Shown here one piece after another: positions 53,690-64,000 of a DNA stretch of 64,000 bases. Where the stretch lies: contig NC_092858.1 of NCBI RefSeq assembly GCF_032062135.1, forward strand, positions 127,111,014 to 127,175,013. The letters are read 5' to 3'. The notes under the pieces are model-generated. The model worked only from the letters and a program-made list of their open reading frames with translations, was not told where the DNA came from and ran no database searches. This stretch comes from Pyxicephalus adspersus. Lineage: Eukaryota; Chordata; Amphibia; Anura; Pyxicephalidae. Numbering within the stretch: position 1 is the stretch's first letter; the number at the start of each line of letters is the position of its first letter. A program made the position numbers and the translations under genes.

Positions 53690-53985
53690 TCAGCATCTCA
53701 GGCATGTGCAGAAGGATCCTTTTCGTGAAAAGGGAAAAAAATTGCTGATCTCACACATGCAGTGAGATCAGCAAATTTTTTCCAACCTACGTCACCCGAT
53801 CTCGCGCCTGGGTCGGGTGACGTAGGTAGAAGAACCAGGAAAAAGGGGGCAAAGATGGCAGCGCCGGGATGACGCAGGAACCGATGAAAGAGACCTCCAG
53901 ACCAATCAACAGCCCTGCGGGAATAAAGGTAGGTGAATTTTTTTTGTTTTGGGGGACATTTAAGTTTAATTCCTCCTTAAGAGTT
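53690..53985 (+). repeat. Interspersed repeat family A copy, 3' part
   Basis: Shares cagcatctcaggcatg..gcagaagg, the gatctcgcgcctgggtcgggtgacgtagg inverted segment (shown here only in part), gatggcagcgccgg and ataaaggtaggtga with the other copies. The 5' hairpin part is missing. Confidence 0.65.
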
Positions 53986-54539
53986 GAAATAGTACTTGGT
54001 AAGGACATTACATTTTGAGCTACTTTAGGATAGGCATTGATGAGAAGAATTAAAACATTATAGAAGTTATCAGAATTGTTAATTATTTTGAATGGTGCTA
54101 ATGGTAATGATCTATATGTTCTAATGCATTAGTAAAACACCAAGTTTTTTTCTTGTCATTAAATATCTCTGACAGCACCTGAATGACCTGGCCTACTATA
54201 TGCTAGGTTCTGTAGTTAATCTAATTGAAATCAAAGTTGTTACACTGCTAAAAGGCTTTTCTGCTCAATTAACTGTTATACCTAGTTCCTCTTGTAAGTT
54301 TAAATTGACTTATTTCTATGTATATTACTTACAAGATACTTGCTCAAATTGTGTATTAAAAATTGAACTTTTTGAGGTTAACTTTACCCAAAACTGATAT
54401 TTAAGTTTTGAGCTGGTGCTAGCTAATTATATTGCCATTGAAGGTACAATATTCTTGAAATTCAATACCAAAGATGTTGCAGTTCTGTAGCTTGAGTTCA
54501 CCCTTTTTTAAAATCAGTTTATAAAGAAATATTCACATC
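53986..54539. other. Intergenic stretch without recognised feature
   Basis: AT-rich. The 54200-54397 frame has no recognised match. Confidence 0.35.
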
Positions 54540-55070
54540 AACATCAAAGCAGGAAAGAAAACGTATACATTTAGCAAGCCCCTGCTCAGCCCCAGGATGC
54601 TCAGTGCACTGTGCCAAAACATTGTTGTCTCCAAGACAATCCTTACCCAAGGCATTTGGGTAAGGATTGAAAGAAGACCAGAACCCTACTGGAGCAGGGC
54701 AGAGGAGGTAAGACAGTCCAGGGTCAGCAACCAGGTAATCCACAAATGACAAAGAACAGAAGAGTCCAACAAGGACAAGTCCAGGAACAAACTAGCATAC
54801 ACAGGTAGTCAGGATACCAAACAAGGTATCCAAGGGTAGAAGAAAAACCAGAGTCGGGTAACAGACAAAGGTCAGTCCAGGCAGCAATCACAAGGCCAGA
54901 AAAGGTAATAATAACAACGGAAACTCGACAACAGAAAATCAGCAGAAAGTCACACTACTTGCAGGTCAGGCAAGGTTAACAGTACACTACAACAGGCAAC
55001 TAGGTAATGGTACTAAGTTGTGGGACTAGCAGCCAATGGCAGGGCAAGATCACAATTCTGCTAATTACTT
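54540..55070 (-). repeat. Diverged LTR-like repeat
   Basis: Shares aaggtcagtccaggcagc, accaaacaaggtatccaagg and other cagg-rich text with the 51430 block. No coding is recognised. Confidence 0.4.
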
Positions 55071-55509
55071 CATTTCCGTTGCTGCAAAAAAAACAAAAAA
55101 AAACAAAGGCATGCTAGACTGGGATGGTATGGTGGCCATATAGGTCTTTCCTAACTTTAACATTCTAAGAAAAGGAAACATTTATTTCTCCATAGCAGTC
55201 ATAAACCCTGGAGCTCCTTACCATGTGTAGCAGAGAAACCTTGGTGACATATTACCAATTTTACAATCTTGCCACTGAGTGCCTTATAAACCACCTAGCT
55301 CAGGCCTCTGGAAGGGATTCATTGTACTACAATAGTTCCTTTCTGCTGGGGTTAGTTTCCAGCTCAGGGAATACTACTGGATGTTTATTATTTTTTACTG
55401 AATTTGGGGGATGTTAACATTGACCCTTATCCATTACCGCCTGCAGCTCTTGAAAAAGCTCTCTCTGCCTCTTTCTTCCATTTTACCATGGTGGACTTGC
55501 AGCCATAGT

Positions 55510-55736
55510 AGTGATTTATTAAAGCTCTCCAAGGCTGGAGAGGATACACTTTCATCAGTGAAGCTGGGTGATCCAGCAAACCTGGAATGGATCTGGGCCA
55601 CGATTTAAAACATTTGCTAACAAATAGCAAATTATTTTAGGAAATCCACTCCAGGTTTGCTGGATCACCCAGCTTCACTGATGAACGTGTATCCTCTCCG
55701 TCCTCTCCAGCCTTGGAGAGCTTTAATAAATCAGGC
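55510..55736. mobile_element. Foldback MITE with ~95-bp inverted arms
   Basis: The left arm (tgatttattaaagctctcca through ccagcaaacctggaatgg) is matched in reverse by the right arm (55651-55733). Arms are nearly identical apart from a short cgtcctctcc duplication on the right. Fragments of the same family occur near 39827-39890 and 59745-59900. Confidence 0.8.
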
Positions 55737-56469
55737 CCACTGTTCTTTTTTAAAGGCTTGGAAAATGTGAGATCACAAAACATATTTTGGATACTACCTT
55801 ACATACGGACATGTCCTGAAATGTGCTTACTGTTCCTGCTATTAACTAATTTGTTCACAATGCCTAATTTGGGATTTGTGCTTTAATGACCTCTGGGCAA
55901 AAATAGGTAAATGTACCAAGCCTAAACCATTGGGACAAATAAACAAATCTAAATAAATAAAACTCTTATACAAGGACTGCTTTATTTATTTATCTTTTAT
56001 ACAAGACAAACAACAAAAGGGAGAATGAAAAATTCACAGCAACACATGCAAATGATTATTATACAGTTTAAAATTTGAAAAAGCAGCAATGTTTTAGTTT
56101 TTCAAGGTCTCATCAGAAAGTAAATTCCTACAATAAAACTGAAGTATGTTGATGTACTTGGATTCAACAAGAACAAAGGAGAAAACAACAAATTCAAAAC
56201 TCTGACCTTCAATCTCATAGAAAAAAATGAAAATACTTTTAACTGGTATAAATATCATGCATAGAATGTGAAGGTGGGAATTACTTTTAATGCATGGTTC
56301 AAAAATGTCATAATTGTAAAATTTATAAAAACATCCAGCAATGCTTTAGTATATATGGTTTTAAAGCAGTACATTAGAGTATATTTGAGTATTTGTGTCC
56401 TCAAAAGCATGTAAGTAAAAAAGAGCCCTGACAATGCACTTTTACTGTAGACATATTGTTCCTTGGCTA
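55737..56469. other. Intergenic stretch without recognised feature
   Basis: AT-rich with no recognised repeat or gene, between the foldback element and the family B-related copy. Confidence 0.35.
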
Positions 56470-56644
56470 GTTTCCAACGCTATTGGTTCTACAATTTTAT
56501 AATAAATACCGAAATATGTCCAATATTTAAAAAATGTATTAAATTTATTAATAAACTTTAAATAAAAATCACAACAATCTGTTAAAACAAGGGTGTATAT
56601 ATAAATCAAAAATACTGAAACTTGTAATATAACCGTACAGTAGC

Positions 56645-56682
<38 letters not shown>

Positions 56683-57003
56683 TTATTTTTTTTAATACCT
56701 ATTACATTGTATTGGATTCAATACAGTTATTTTGTGTTGAATCTAATACAAAATAATTTGAAATTCCCGCCAGGCTCCCTTGCACACACCGACGTCATCG
56801 GGAACTGCCGGGGAACCGTTTGGAAGAAGAGGACACGGCCACAGGATGGGATCGGACAGGCAGGACACTGATGGATGCCGGTGGGACCAGGTAAGTCTTT
56901 ATCCCTTATTTTTTTAGCTCCCCCAACTGTGACTCGGGGTTACTGCTATCAGCTGTTGTTTTTTACCCCAAGCCCCACTCGGGGTTACCGCAGAGAAGGT
57001 TAA
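56470..57003 (-). repeat. Family B-related copy, minus orientation
   Basis: Read on the minus strand it begins ttaaccttctctgcggtaac, then the ccggcatccatcagtgtcct block, gcgggaatttcaaattattt and the AT-rich tail with ggacatatttcggtattta. It contains a (TA)n run at 56647-56688. Confidence 0.6.
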
Positions 57004-57794
57004 AAGTAAATTATTTACTAGCTTTTGCAGGGAATTGTTTTAGTAGAAAACAGATTTTTGGGCATTATTAATGTGCAGGTACATGTGTAAGTTTGCAGAA
57101 ATGCACAAAATCCTAGCCATGGCTTACTGTACACACAACAGAAAAGGTCCTGATGGGCAGGCAAAAAGATCCCTTGCAGAATACACTTTAAAGTCTGTTC
57201 TGACAGTAAAAAAAAACTCCTACACTGTCAACTTTATTTCCGCTTTAACAGTCAGATCAGAGATTAAAAAAAAATTATCTCTAAAGCCAGGACTTTTTTT
57301 ATAACAAAAGTAATTACTAGGCAGGGTCTGTATAGGCAACATAGTGGCCTGAGCATTTAATGAGAGAATCCTACATTAAAGTACAATGGCAGTATAAAAG
57401 CACAATAAAAAATATATTTTTTTTCATTTATTATTTTGATATTGACAAAAAAACTATCTAGCACCATCATCTTCTGTGACACTGTACGGAGTACAATATA
57501 GACAATAGCTGGAAAAATTAATACATACATACATAATGCATGCACAATCAGTGACAGATTTCCCACAAGGCCACCTAGGCCCTCGCCTAGGGTGGCAATA
57601 TTTTTTGGGGGTGTACATTTGCCCCAGATACAGGTTATACGCAGAGTATTTTTCAGTTTAGCAAGACAGTTTTCCTTTTGACCTGAAGGTGGGGTTGAAG
57701 TACCAGGCTGAATGACAATGAGGTTCGTGGCCAGGTGGGGGAGCTAAGGAGGCCTGGGTATGATCAGGTGTAACCTATCTCAGCTGAAATGCAT
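57004..57794. other. Intergenic stretch with possible repeat piece
   Basis: Text near 57560-57600 (ccacctaggccctcgcctag) has a small palindrome and looks repeat-derived. Nothing else is recognised. Confidence 0.35.
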
Positions 57795-57879
57795 CCTGGA
57801 AATTAGGCTGGTGATATAAAATCCCAGCCTGCTTATAATAATATATATATATATATTGATGATATAAAATCCCAGCCTG

Positions 57880-57919
<40 letters not shown>
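57795..57919. repeat. Local duplication with (TA)n tracts
   Basis: The phrase gatataaaatcccagcctgc occurs at 57812 and 57861, each followed by AT repeats. The second (TA)n run received the transposon at 57920. Confidence 0.7.
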
Positions 57920-57921
<2 letters not shown>

Positions 57922-59094
57922 GTATTTTTCGGACCATAAGACGCACTTTTTTTCCCCCTAAAGTGGGGGGAAAATCAGGGTGCGTCTTATGGTCCGAATG
58001 CATATTTTTTTACTTACCNNNNNNNNNNNNNNNNNNNNNNNNNNNNNNNNNNNNNNNNNNNNNNNNNNNNNNNNNNNNNNNNNNNNNNNNNNNNNNNNNN
58101 NNNNNNNNNNNNNNNNNNNNNNNNNNNNNNNNNNNNNNNNNNNNNNNNNNNNNNNNNNNNNNNNNNNNNNNNNNNNNNNNNNNNNNNNNNNNNNNNNNNN
58201 NNNNNNNNNNNNNNNNNNNNNNNNNNNNNNNNNNNNNNNNNNNNNNNNNNNNNNNNNNNNNNNNNNNNNNNNNNNNNNNNNNNNNNNNNNNNNNNNNNNN
58301 NNNNNNNNNNNNNNNNNNNNNNNNNNNNNNNNNNNNNNNNNNNNNNNNNNNNNNNNNNNNNNNNNNNNNNNNNNNNNNNNNNNNNNNNNNNNNNNNNNNN
58401 NNNNNNNNNNNNNNNNNNNNNNNNNNNNNNNNNNNNNNNNNNNNNNNNNNNNNNNNNNNNNNNNNNNNNNNNNNNNNNNNNNNNNNNNNNNNNNNNNNNN
58501 NNNNNNNNNNNNNNNNNNNNNNNNNNNNNNNNNNNNNNNNNNNNNNNNNNNNNNNNNNNNNNNNNNNNNNNNNNNNNNNNNNNNNNNNNNNNNNNNNNNN
58601 NNNNNNNNNNNNNNNNNNNNNNNNNNNNNNNNNNNNNNNNNNNNNNNNNNNNNNNNNNNNNNNNNNNNNNNNNNNNNNNNNNNNNNNNNNNNNNNNNNNN
58701 NNNNNNNNNNNNNNNNNNNNNNNNNNNNNNNNNNNNNNNNNNNNNNNNNNNNNNNNNNNNNNNNNNNNNNNNNNNNNNNNNNNNNNNNNNNNNNNNNNNN
58801 NNNNNNNNNNNNNNNNNNNNNNNNNNNNNNNNNNNNNNNNNNNNNNNNNNNNNNNNNNNNNNNNNNNNNNNNNNNNNNNNNNNNNNNNNNNNNNNNNNNN
58901 NNNNNNNNNNNNNNNNNNNNNNNNNNNNNNNNNNNNNNNNNNNNNNNNNNNNNNNNNCCGCCTTCATGGGCGGGCACAAGTGCCGCACGCTGGATCTCAG
59001 GGGAAATCAAATGAATTTTTTTTTTCTTGTTTTCCCGTGCGGAAAACCTGGTGCGTCTTATAGTCCGGAGCGTCTAATGGTCCGAAAAATACGG
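57920..59094. mobile_element. TA-flanked TIR element (CCGTATTTTTCGGACCATAA ends), interior in gap
   Basis: The left end reads CCGTATTTTTCGGACCATAA followed by gacgcac; the right end in reverse reads CCGTATTTTTCGGACCATTA then gacgc. TA lies outside both ends, inserted in a (TA)n tract. Each end also carries a second copy of the ggtgcgtcttat/gtccg motif. About 939 bp of the middle is N, so an internal gene cannot be excluded. Confidence 0.7.
58019..58957. other. Assembly gap (N run)
   Basis: 939 undetermined bases. Open frames crossing it are meaningless. Confidence 1.
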
Positions 59095-59739
59095 TATATT
59101 TATACTGCAATTTTTGAAAATAAGGGGAGCATGGGATTGAAGCGGAAGTGAACCTTTATTTTTGCAGATCCGTCGATCTCTCCGGAGGTTTCCTGGATTC
59201 CCAAATTTTCCTGGAATCCTTCTTCTTCCCGGCAGAAGGAGCACCCAGAAGCCTCCTGGGATGCATGACTTATGTATCCAGGATGCTCAAGCCCTCCAAT
59301 TCTATGTATTAACCCCCCCCCATAAATCTTTTTATACCTTATATAAGAGGGTTGTCTACGTAAACATTTTAGTTTCGGTCTCCTTAAAGCAGCTCTCCAG
59401 AAAGGGCATAGAAAGTCCACAGGTTCAAGGGTTTTCTTGCTTACCTTTATTCAGGCAGGCAGCAGTTGACACACGGGTAGATCTAATGCAACAGAAAATT
59501 GTAACAAATATTTTCAGGACTGGCTATCCGTCCCATAGCTTTGTATGGAGACAGCCAGGCAAGGCATCAAGCAACACCGTTGAACTAGTTTTCTGAGTTA
59601 TTTAGACTTTACTTTTCCCAGTTAAAGACAGGCATGCAAATTCTCCCACAGTATGGCCTGATTGATCTAGCTTGCCAGACCCTCTTTCCTTGACAAACTG
59701 GCTTTCTGTTCCTCTATGTCTACTCCCCCCATGGGATAA

Positions 59740-59905
59740 CCTAAGTGATCCAGCAAAACCCACCAAACCCAGCAGATTTATTTAAAATCATTTGCTGTTA
59801 GTAAGAAAATTCTTTCAAATCAAGGCTTGCTTGATCACCCTCATTGTCCCATGATAGTCCATCTTCTCCAACCTTTGAGAAGTTTAATAAATCGGTCTCA
59901 CTGTG
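59740..59905. repeat. Diverged copy of the 55510 foldback family
   Basis: Contains gtgatccagcaaaacccacc, then a spacer, then catcttctccaacctttgag and aagtttaataaatcggtctc, in the arm order of the 55510 element. Confidence 0.5.
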
Positions 59906-60904
59906 TTTGGACTTAGAATTTCAAGATGCTGTTATTCAACCTCTTAAAAACTCCCCCAGCCCTATAATGGTTAAATCAGTCATGCATCTGGTTATATCAG
60001 CTATGCATCATATACAACCCAAACCAGCAAGCACAAATGATAAAAAAACATTACAATAAAAAGTACCAATTATTTGGGATGGATAAGTTAATCAAACTAA
60101 GGTCTTGAATGCAAGTTATTTGAAAATGAAAGAAAACCAATTACAATGCTGTGTCAATTCAATTGAAGTCTGACAGTTTTCTTTTTACTCCTTTCACATG
60201 AAAATAATCTGTAACTGGGCAGGACACACAGACCGTTTTGATAAGGTGTTGATTTTCTTGCCAAGTATTAGCTTCCCTCGGGCATTCTTCCAGTGGTCCT
60301 TTAACTTTGATTTTTCAGTAGGACACAAGTTTACAAAATGTAGGCCTTTAGCAGTGTGAAGAAAAACAATGTGTCGGAGGAGTGGGAAAAAGTAACTTGT
60401 CTTTTTGCAAATTAAATCACAAAGAGAAGACACATTGGAACAGAGTATATGGAAATCAAATAACTATAATAGAAATGACAGCACTGACTATAATGGTTTA
60501 GATTAGGAGCTGCTAAAGCTCAGAGGTATACAACAATGATTGGTCAGTAGACATCCTACTTTTTTCCTCTATATTTTATTTAATTTAATTCTTTATTATT
60601 TACAATATCTACATCATATTTATTGAATTACATTTTAGAATGTTGCATGTAAGTATAGGTTTTCTTGGGCTTCATCCGATTTTAGCTGAACGGAATCAGA
60701 TTAAGCCCAAGAACAGTAAACTGAACTCCTGAGCTGCATGCTCATCCTGCTTCAGTTATTCAGATAGTATTATGGGAAGGGATGTGGTGAAGTCCAAGAA
60801 ACTAGCTATATGTGCAACAACTTCCATATACATATACGTAACCCCTGTATTGTAGCCTATTGGGTTGAGTCTTTTGTAAGAAAAGCTATGCTTTGCATTG
60901 GTAA
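59906..60904. other. Intergenic stretch without recognised feature
   Basis: AT-rich. The open frames are short and have no recognised match. Confidence 0.35.
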
Positions 60905-61315
60905 CCAGTGCCGTCTGCAGTATTGTCAGTCTGGGACCCGCTAACCATTGTTGGCCAATACCCCTTCAGAATTAGTGGTCAGCATGCTCTGCAGCACTGG
61001 TGGTTAGTAAGTAGCCACTGCCACTTTAGTGGTTGGTGCCTCTGTAGCATTGGTGCATATTGACCTCTGCAGGTTTACTGATCAATACCCCTGCAGTATT
61101 GGGGGGCAGTGCCACCTGTATCATTGGTGCTCAGTGCCCCTTCAGCAGTGGTATTCTGTGTGCCCCTCTCGATTGATTTGTCTGCCCTGTGGAATTATTG
61201 ATCAGTGGACATTGTAGCATCATTTGTCAATCCTCTTTAAGCATAGGCAGTCAGTGCCTTTTGCAGCATTGGAGTTCAGTGCCCCCTCTGCATTGGTATT
61301 CAGTGTGCCATGAAA
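60905..61315. repeat. Degenerate ~25-bp minisatellite
   Basis: The unit is approximately cagtgccccctgcagcattg followed by gtggt. It recurs a dozen or more times with substitutions and small indels, for example around 61104-61153. No protein family is recognised in the 61029-61217 reading frame. Confidence 0.75.
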
Positions 61316-61465
61316 AATTAAGTATTTCAGCTCAACTGGACATCTGCTCAATCTAATCCATATGAAAGACTTTTTTTTGGTTGTGGAACTCATATGACGA
61401 CATGGGTGTTTGTGTGCTGGAAAAACAGTGCTGACAAATATTTTGATTTGTCAGATGAGGAAGAA

Positions 61466-61625
61466 ATTATTATTATTATTATCATTATTATTATGCAGTA
61501 TTTATATAGCTTCAACATATTATGCAGCGCTGTACTTTAAATAAGGGTTGCAAATGACAGACAGCTACACACAATGGCACAGGAGGAGGAGAGGAACCTG
61601 CCCCGAAGAGCTTACAATCTAAAAG
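61466..61625 (-). repeat. L2/CR1-type LINE 3' end, minus strand
   Basis: In reverse this reads agattgtaagctcttcgggg, then tcctctcctcctgtgccatt and cagcgctgcataatatgttg, ending in ATT repeats. Confidence 0.75.
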
Positions 61626-62804
61626 GCAATGGATGTAGTACACAATAAGAGGGATGTTTAGCAACAAATTCCTAATGCCAGTTGTCCTATTCCTGGATAA
61701 CCCAAAAGCATGACATCCCATCTTCTTTCAATGTGGTACTTAAAGAAAGCAGAATCATTAACAAGTTCATGAGAAGGTAAGACATCAGGACATCCACTTG
61801 TGGTGGAGTATTGGGAAAGGGATAAAAAGGAGAAGGGTATAGAATGGAAAACCACTTACAGAAAGTGCAAAAGACTATCACAAGAATATTTTTTTGTGTA
61901 ATCTGTTTATTGATTTTTTTAAAGAAATGAATCACATACACACTCCCTCCATAAGTGGTTAGAGATTGCCAAACACTCTTCCCTTTTATATGGAAGAAAA
62001 AATCTTTTACCTATCTTGGCATTCAATTAGCTAGATCTTTACAGGAGTTTTTTCCACTAAATGTTGTACCCCTTTCTTTCCAGGATCTCAGCAGACCTGA
62101 AAAAAATGATTGGTTTGGAAGAGCGGCTATCCTCAAAATGACATCCTACAAAGACTACTGTTTCTGATGCAAACAATACCAATACTTATACTGGAATCAT
62201 TTTTTTTAAATCTTTGTTTTCCATTTTCAGAACCTTCTTGTTGGGTCAAAAACCCCCAAGAATTGCATTCAACCTGTTAGCACCATTGCGAAACACTGCA
62301 GAGGCAAAACACTCCCAGATATCCGGAAATATTACTGGGCCTGCCCTCACACCAGGGTGATAGACTGGAATGCTAACTCTCAGTCGAAAGACTGGGTATC
62401 CCTGGAAGGGTACCACTCCATCACCCTATTAGGCCTCACTCCATGGCTCCAAAAATCAGATCTTGATGTAAGGCTTCTATCTCACCCTTTCATCGGTACT
62501 TTGCTAGGGATATTTTTAACAGTTGCCTGTATATTTGCAATAACATCAATTCCAGGTCCACTCACCCGCAAACTGGTCTAACCTAGCCTTCCCACCAGGT
62601 TTATCTAGTTATTTCCTGAAGGAGTGGTGCAACAACAGACAGTTAACAGCCAGACACTTTTTCAAAGGGGGAAAATTTTGTGACAAACAATCACTGTTAA
62701 CAGAAACGGAGCTTCAATTCCATGGTGGACTTAACTGCAACTTCAGACATCTTTCTACCTTCGAGAAACTGTCTACATCCACAGGACCACTTAGACATAC
62801 AATT

Positions 62805-63620
62805 TTGTTCATTTATGGAATTCTCTCTGAACCCACCACAAATTTTTCAGACCGTTTCTGCACACAATTGGAAACAGATCTGAACCAAACCTTCACGGTT
62901 GAGGGATGGGAGGACATTAAGGTACTTACATTAAAAGGCTCACAAAACGTAAACATTCAGGAGAATAACTTCAAAATACGTACATGCTGGTACAGAGAAC
63001 CGCACACTTTACACAAACAGATGCCGAACCATGAGAGTAACTGTTGGAGATGTGGAGCAGAGGAAGGCACATTTCTTCACATGTGGTGGAGCTGCCCTCT
63101 TATTCAACCTTTTTGGTCTGAAGACATAGATTTGATTCCAAAGATTACCGGAGAGCTTTCTCCTATTTCTCCTGCACAAATTCTCATACATTACATGCAA
63201 AACACACCACAGCAATACAAAAAAAATCATTCTTTTCCATATCCTGAATGCAGCAAAATTGATAATCCCAAGACTTTGGAAATCCACACTACCACTACCC
63301 GAGAATGGTTCCTGCATATTAATCGTATAGCAGAAATAGAAGAGCTTCAAGAGACAACATGGCTAGAAATTACTATACTTGGGCTTGCTGGTGGAACTTT
63401 CATGAATCTCTGGAATACCACTCTATTGGTAATGGGAACCAATAAAGGTTCAATCCGATGTGAGTGTCCTACTCCTGTGCTCTTATATATCTTTTTGTTC
63501 CTTGTCTTCAATTTCATGCCCTTCGTTCTCAATATTAAATATCTTCGCCACTCGGGCATTCTTATTTTATCCTTTCTTTCGTCTGCTCTACCCCTCATGT
63601 CCCAATCCAGTGAGACATAA
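62805..63620 (+). pseudogene. L1/Tx1-type ORF2 C-terminal segment, 271 residues open
   Basis: Residues 80-97 form a Cys/His knuckle, C-x2-C-x8-H-x4-C (from NCWRCG to WWSCP), as in the C-terminal domain of L1 ORF2. The upstream part resembles the RT thumb (FKIRTCWYREP). Residues about 230-250 are hydrophobic. The lack of stops over 816 nt suggests a relatively recent copy. Confidence 0.75.
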
Positions 63621-63938
63621 ATAATTATCTTCCTGAAGACATAACAGAAGTGTGATTTTTGCCCAATTAATCTTCACATTTATGTCACTCTAGTCAGTCT
63701 CAATGGTAGGGTACATAATTTCATGAGGCATATTGATTCCCTACAAGACTCCACCCCTCCCTGTTTACTTTTCCCTCTATGTTGAAAAGGCCTTATACTA
63801 TGTTATAAAAATTACATAACCATTCTTTTTCTCATTTTCTGTTTTTGAATATTTATGTACCTTATCTATGAATGTCCTGCTCGTGTAAATTGTCTATTGT
63901 ATTTTTATTATAATGTTGGAAACTTCTGATGACAATTC

Positions 63939-63973
63939 AATAAAGCTTATTTTTTTTGGAAAAAAAAAAAAAA
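63939..63973 (+). terminator. LINE polyadenylation signal and A tail
   Basis: AATAAA at 63939-63944 is followed at 63960 by a 14-base A run, as expected at the end of a retrotransposed LINE. Confidence 0.65.
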
Positions 63974-64000
63974 GAGTACAAAAAAACAAAAGAGTCAGTC

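Larger units (their letters stand above)
61945..63973 (+). mobile_element. 5'-truncated L1/Tx1-type LINE, 3' end
   Basis: RT-region fragments (61955-62167 and 62220-62590) precede an intact 271-residue ORF2 C-terminus (62805-63620). Then comes a 3' UTR with AATAAA at 63939-63944 and a terminal A run. Orientation is plus. The upstream RT domain is broken by stops and shifts. A target duplication was not found. Text at the left edge is AT-rich and could be another LINE tail. Confidence 0.75.

Noticed and set aside
57958..59063. Long open frames crossing the N run
   Set aside because: They consist almost wholly of undetermined residues.
60905..61315. CRISPR-like array
   Set aside because: Units are contiguous and degenerate with no spacers, in a vertebrate genome; it is a minisatellite.

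Overview
This is a vertebrate nuclear genome window, most likely from a frog. The protein match fixes a vertebrate; the frog call is an inference from the repeats (V-SINE/L2 tails ending in ATT repeats, Tc1 elements, an L1/Tx1-type LINE, TTAA-flanked miniature transposons, a Gypsy-type LTR). There are no operons or prokaryotic features. One assembly gap (N) lies at 58019-58957.

The only host gene I can support is the 5' half of KDM6A (UTX, a histone H3K27 demethylase) on the minus strand. Fifteen coding exons run from the start codon at 30917 down to 574. All have GT-AG borders and compatible phases and together encode 528 residues: the N-terminus, the whole TPR region, and the first part of the variable linker, including the alternative exon that carries a basic nuclear localisation motif. 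The JmjC catalytic domain and zinc-binding domain would lie beyond position 1. A CpG-rich promoter region with GC-box, E-box and CRE-type sites lies at about 30300-31620. A ~310-bp degenerate tandem repeat and a second small CpG/YY1-type site lie just downstream in intron 2.

The introns (1-30.5 kb) hold Tc1 fragments (9.6-10.6, 12.2-12.9 and 20.1-20.4 kb), two TTAA-flanked elements of one family (10991-11980 and 22187-23028), a foldback element (21562-21773), and a hAT-like element with a perfect 8-bp target duplication (24216-24606).

Upstream of the gene (31.6-64 kb) I see no host gene. The region is a layered repeat landscape: a 42-bp satellite (31840-34260) broken by nested transposons; two V-SINEs; a Gypsy-like LTR; a 3-kb L2/CR1-type LINE with a 2A-like motif and a deleted catalytic core; a broken transposon-like gene of unclear class (47736-48942); several MITEs; a 25-bp minisatellite; and a 2-kb 5'-truncated L1/Tx1 LINE at the right edge.

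The most interesting items are the broken gene at 47.7-48.9 kb with scattered D/D/E-like residues, the 42-bp satellite that reads as an open 14-residue repeat, the internal KDM6A start codon in a YY1/TISU-like context, and an abundant repeat family that carries a consensus splice donor. I cannot identify a wholly new functional system with confidence.
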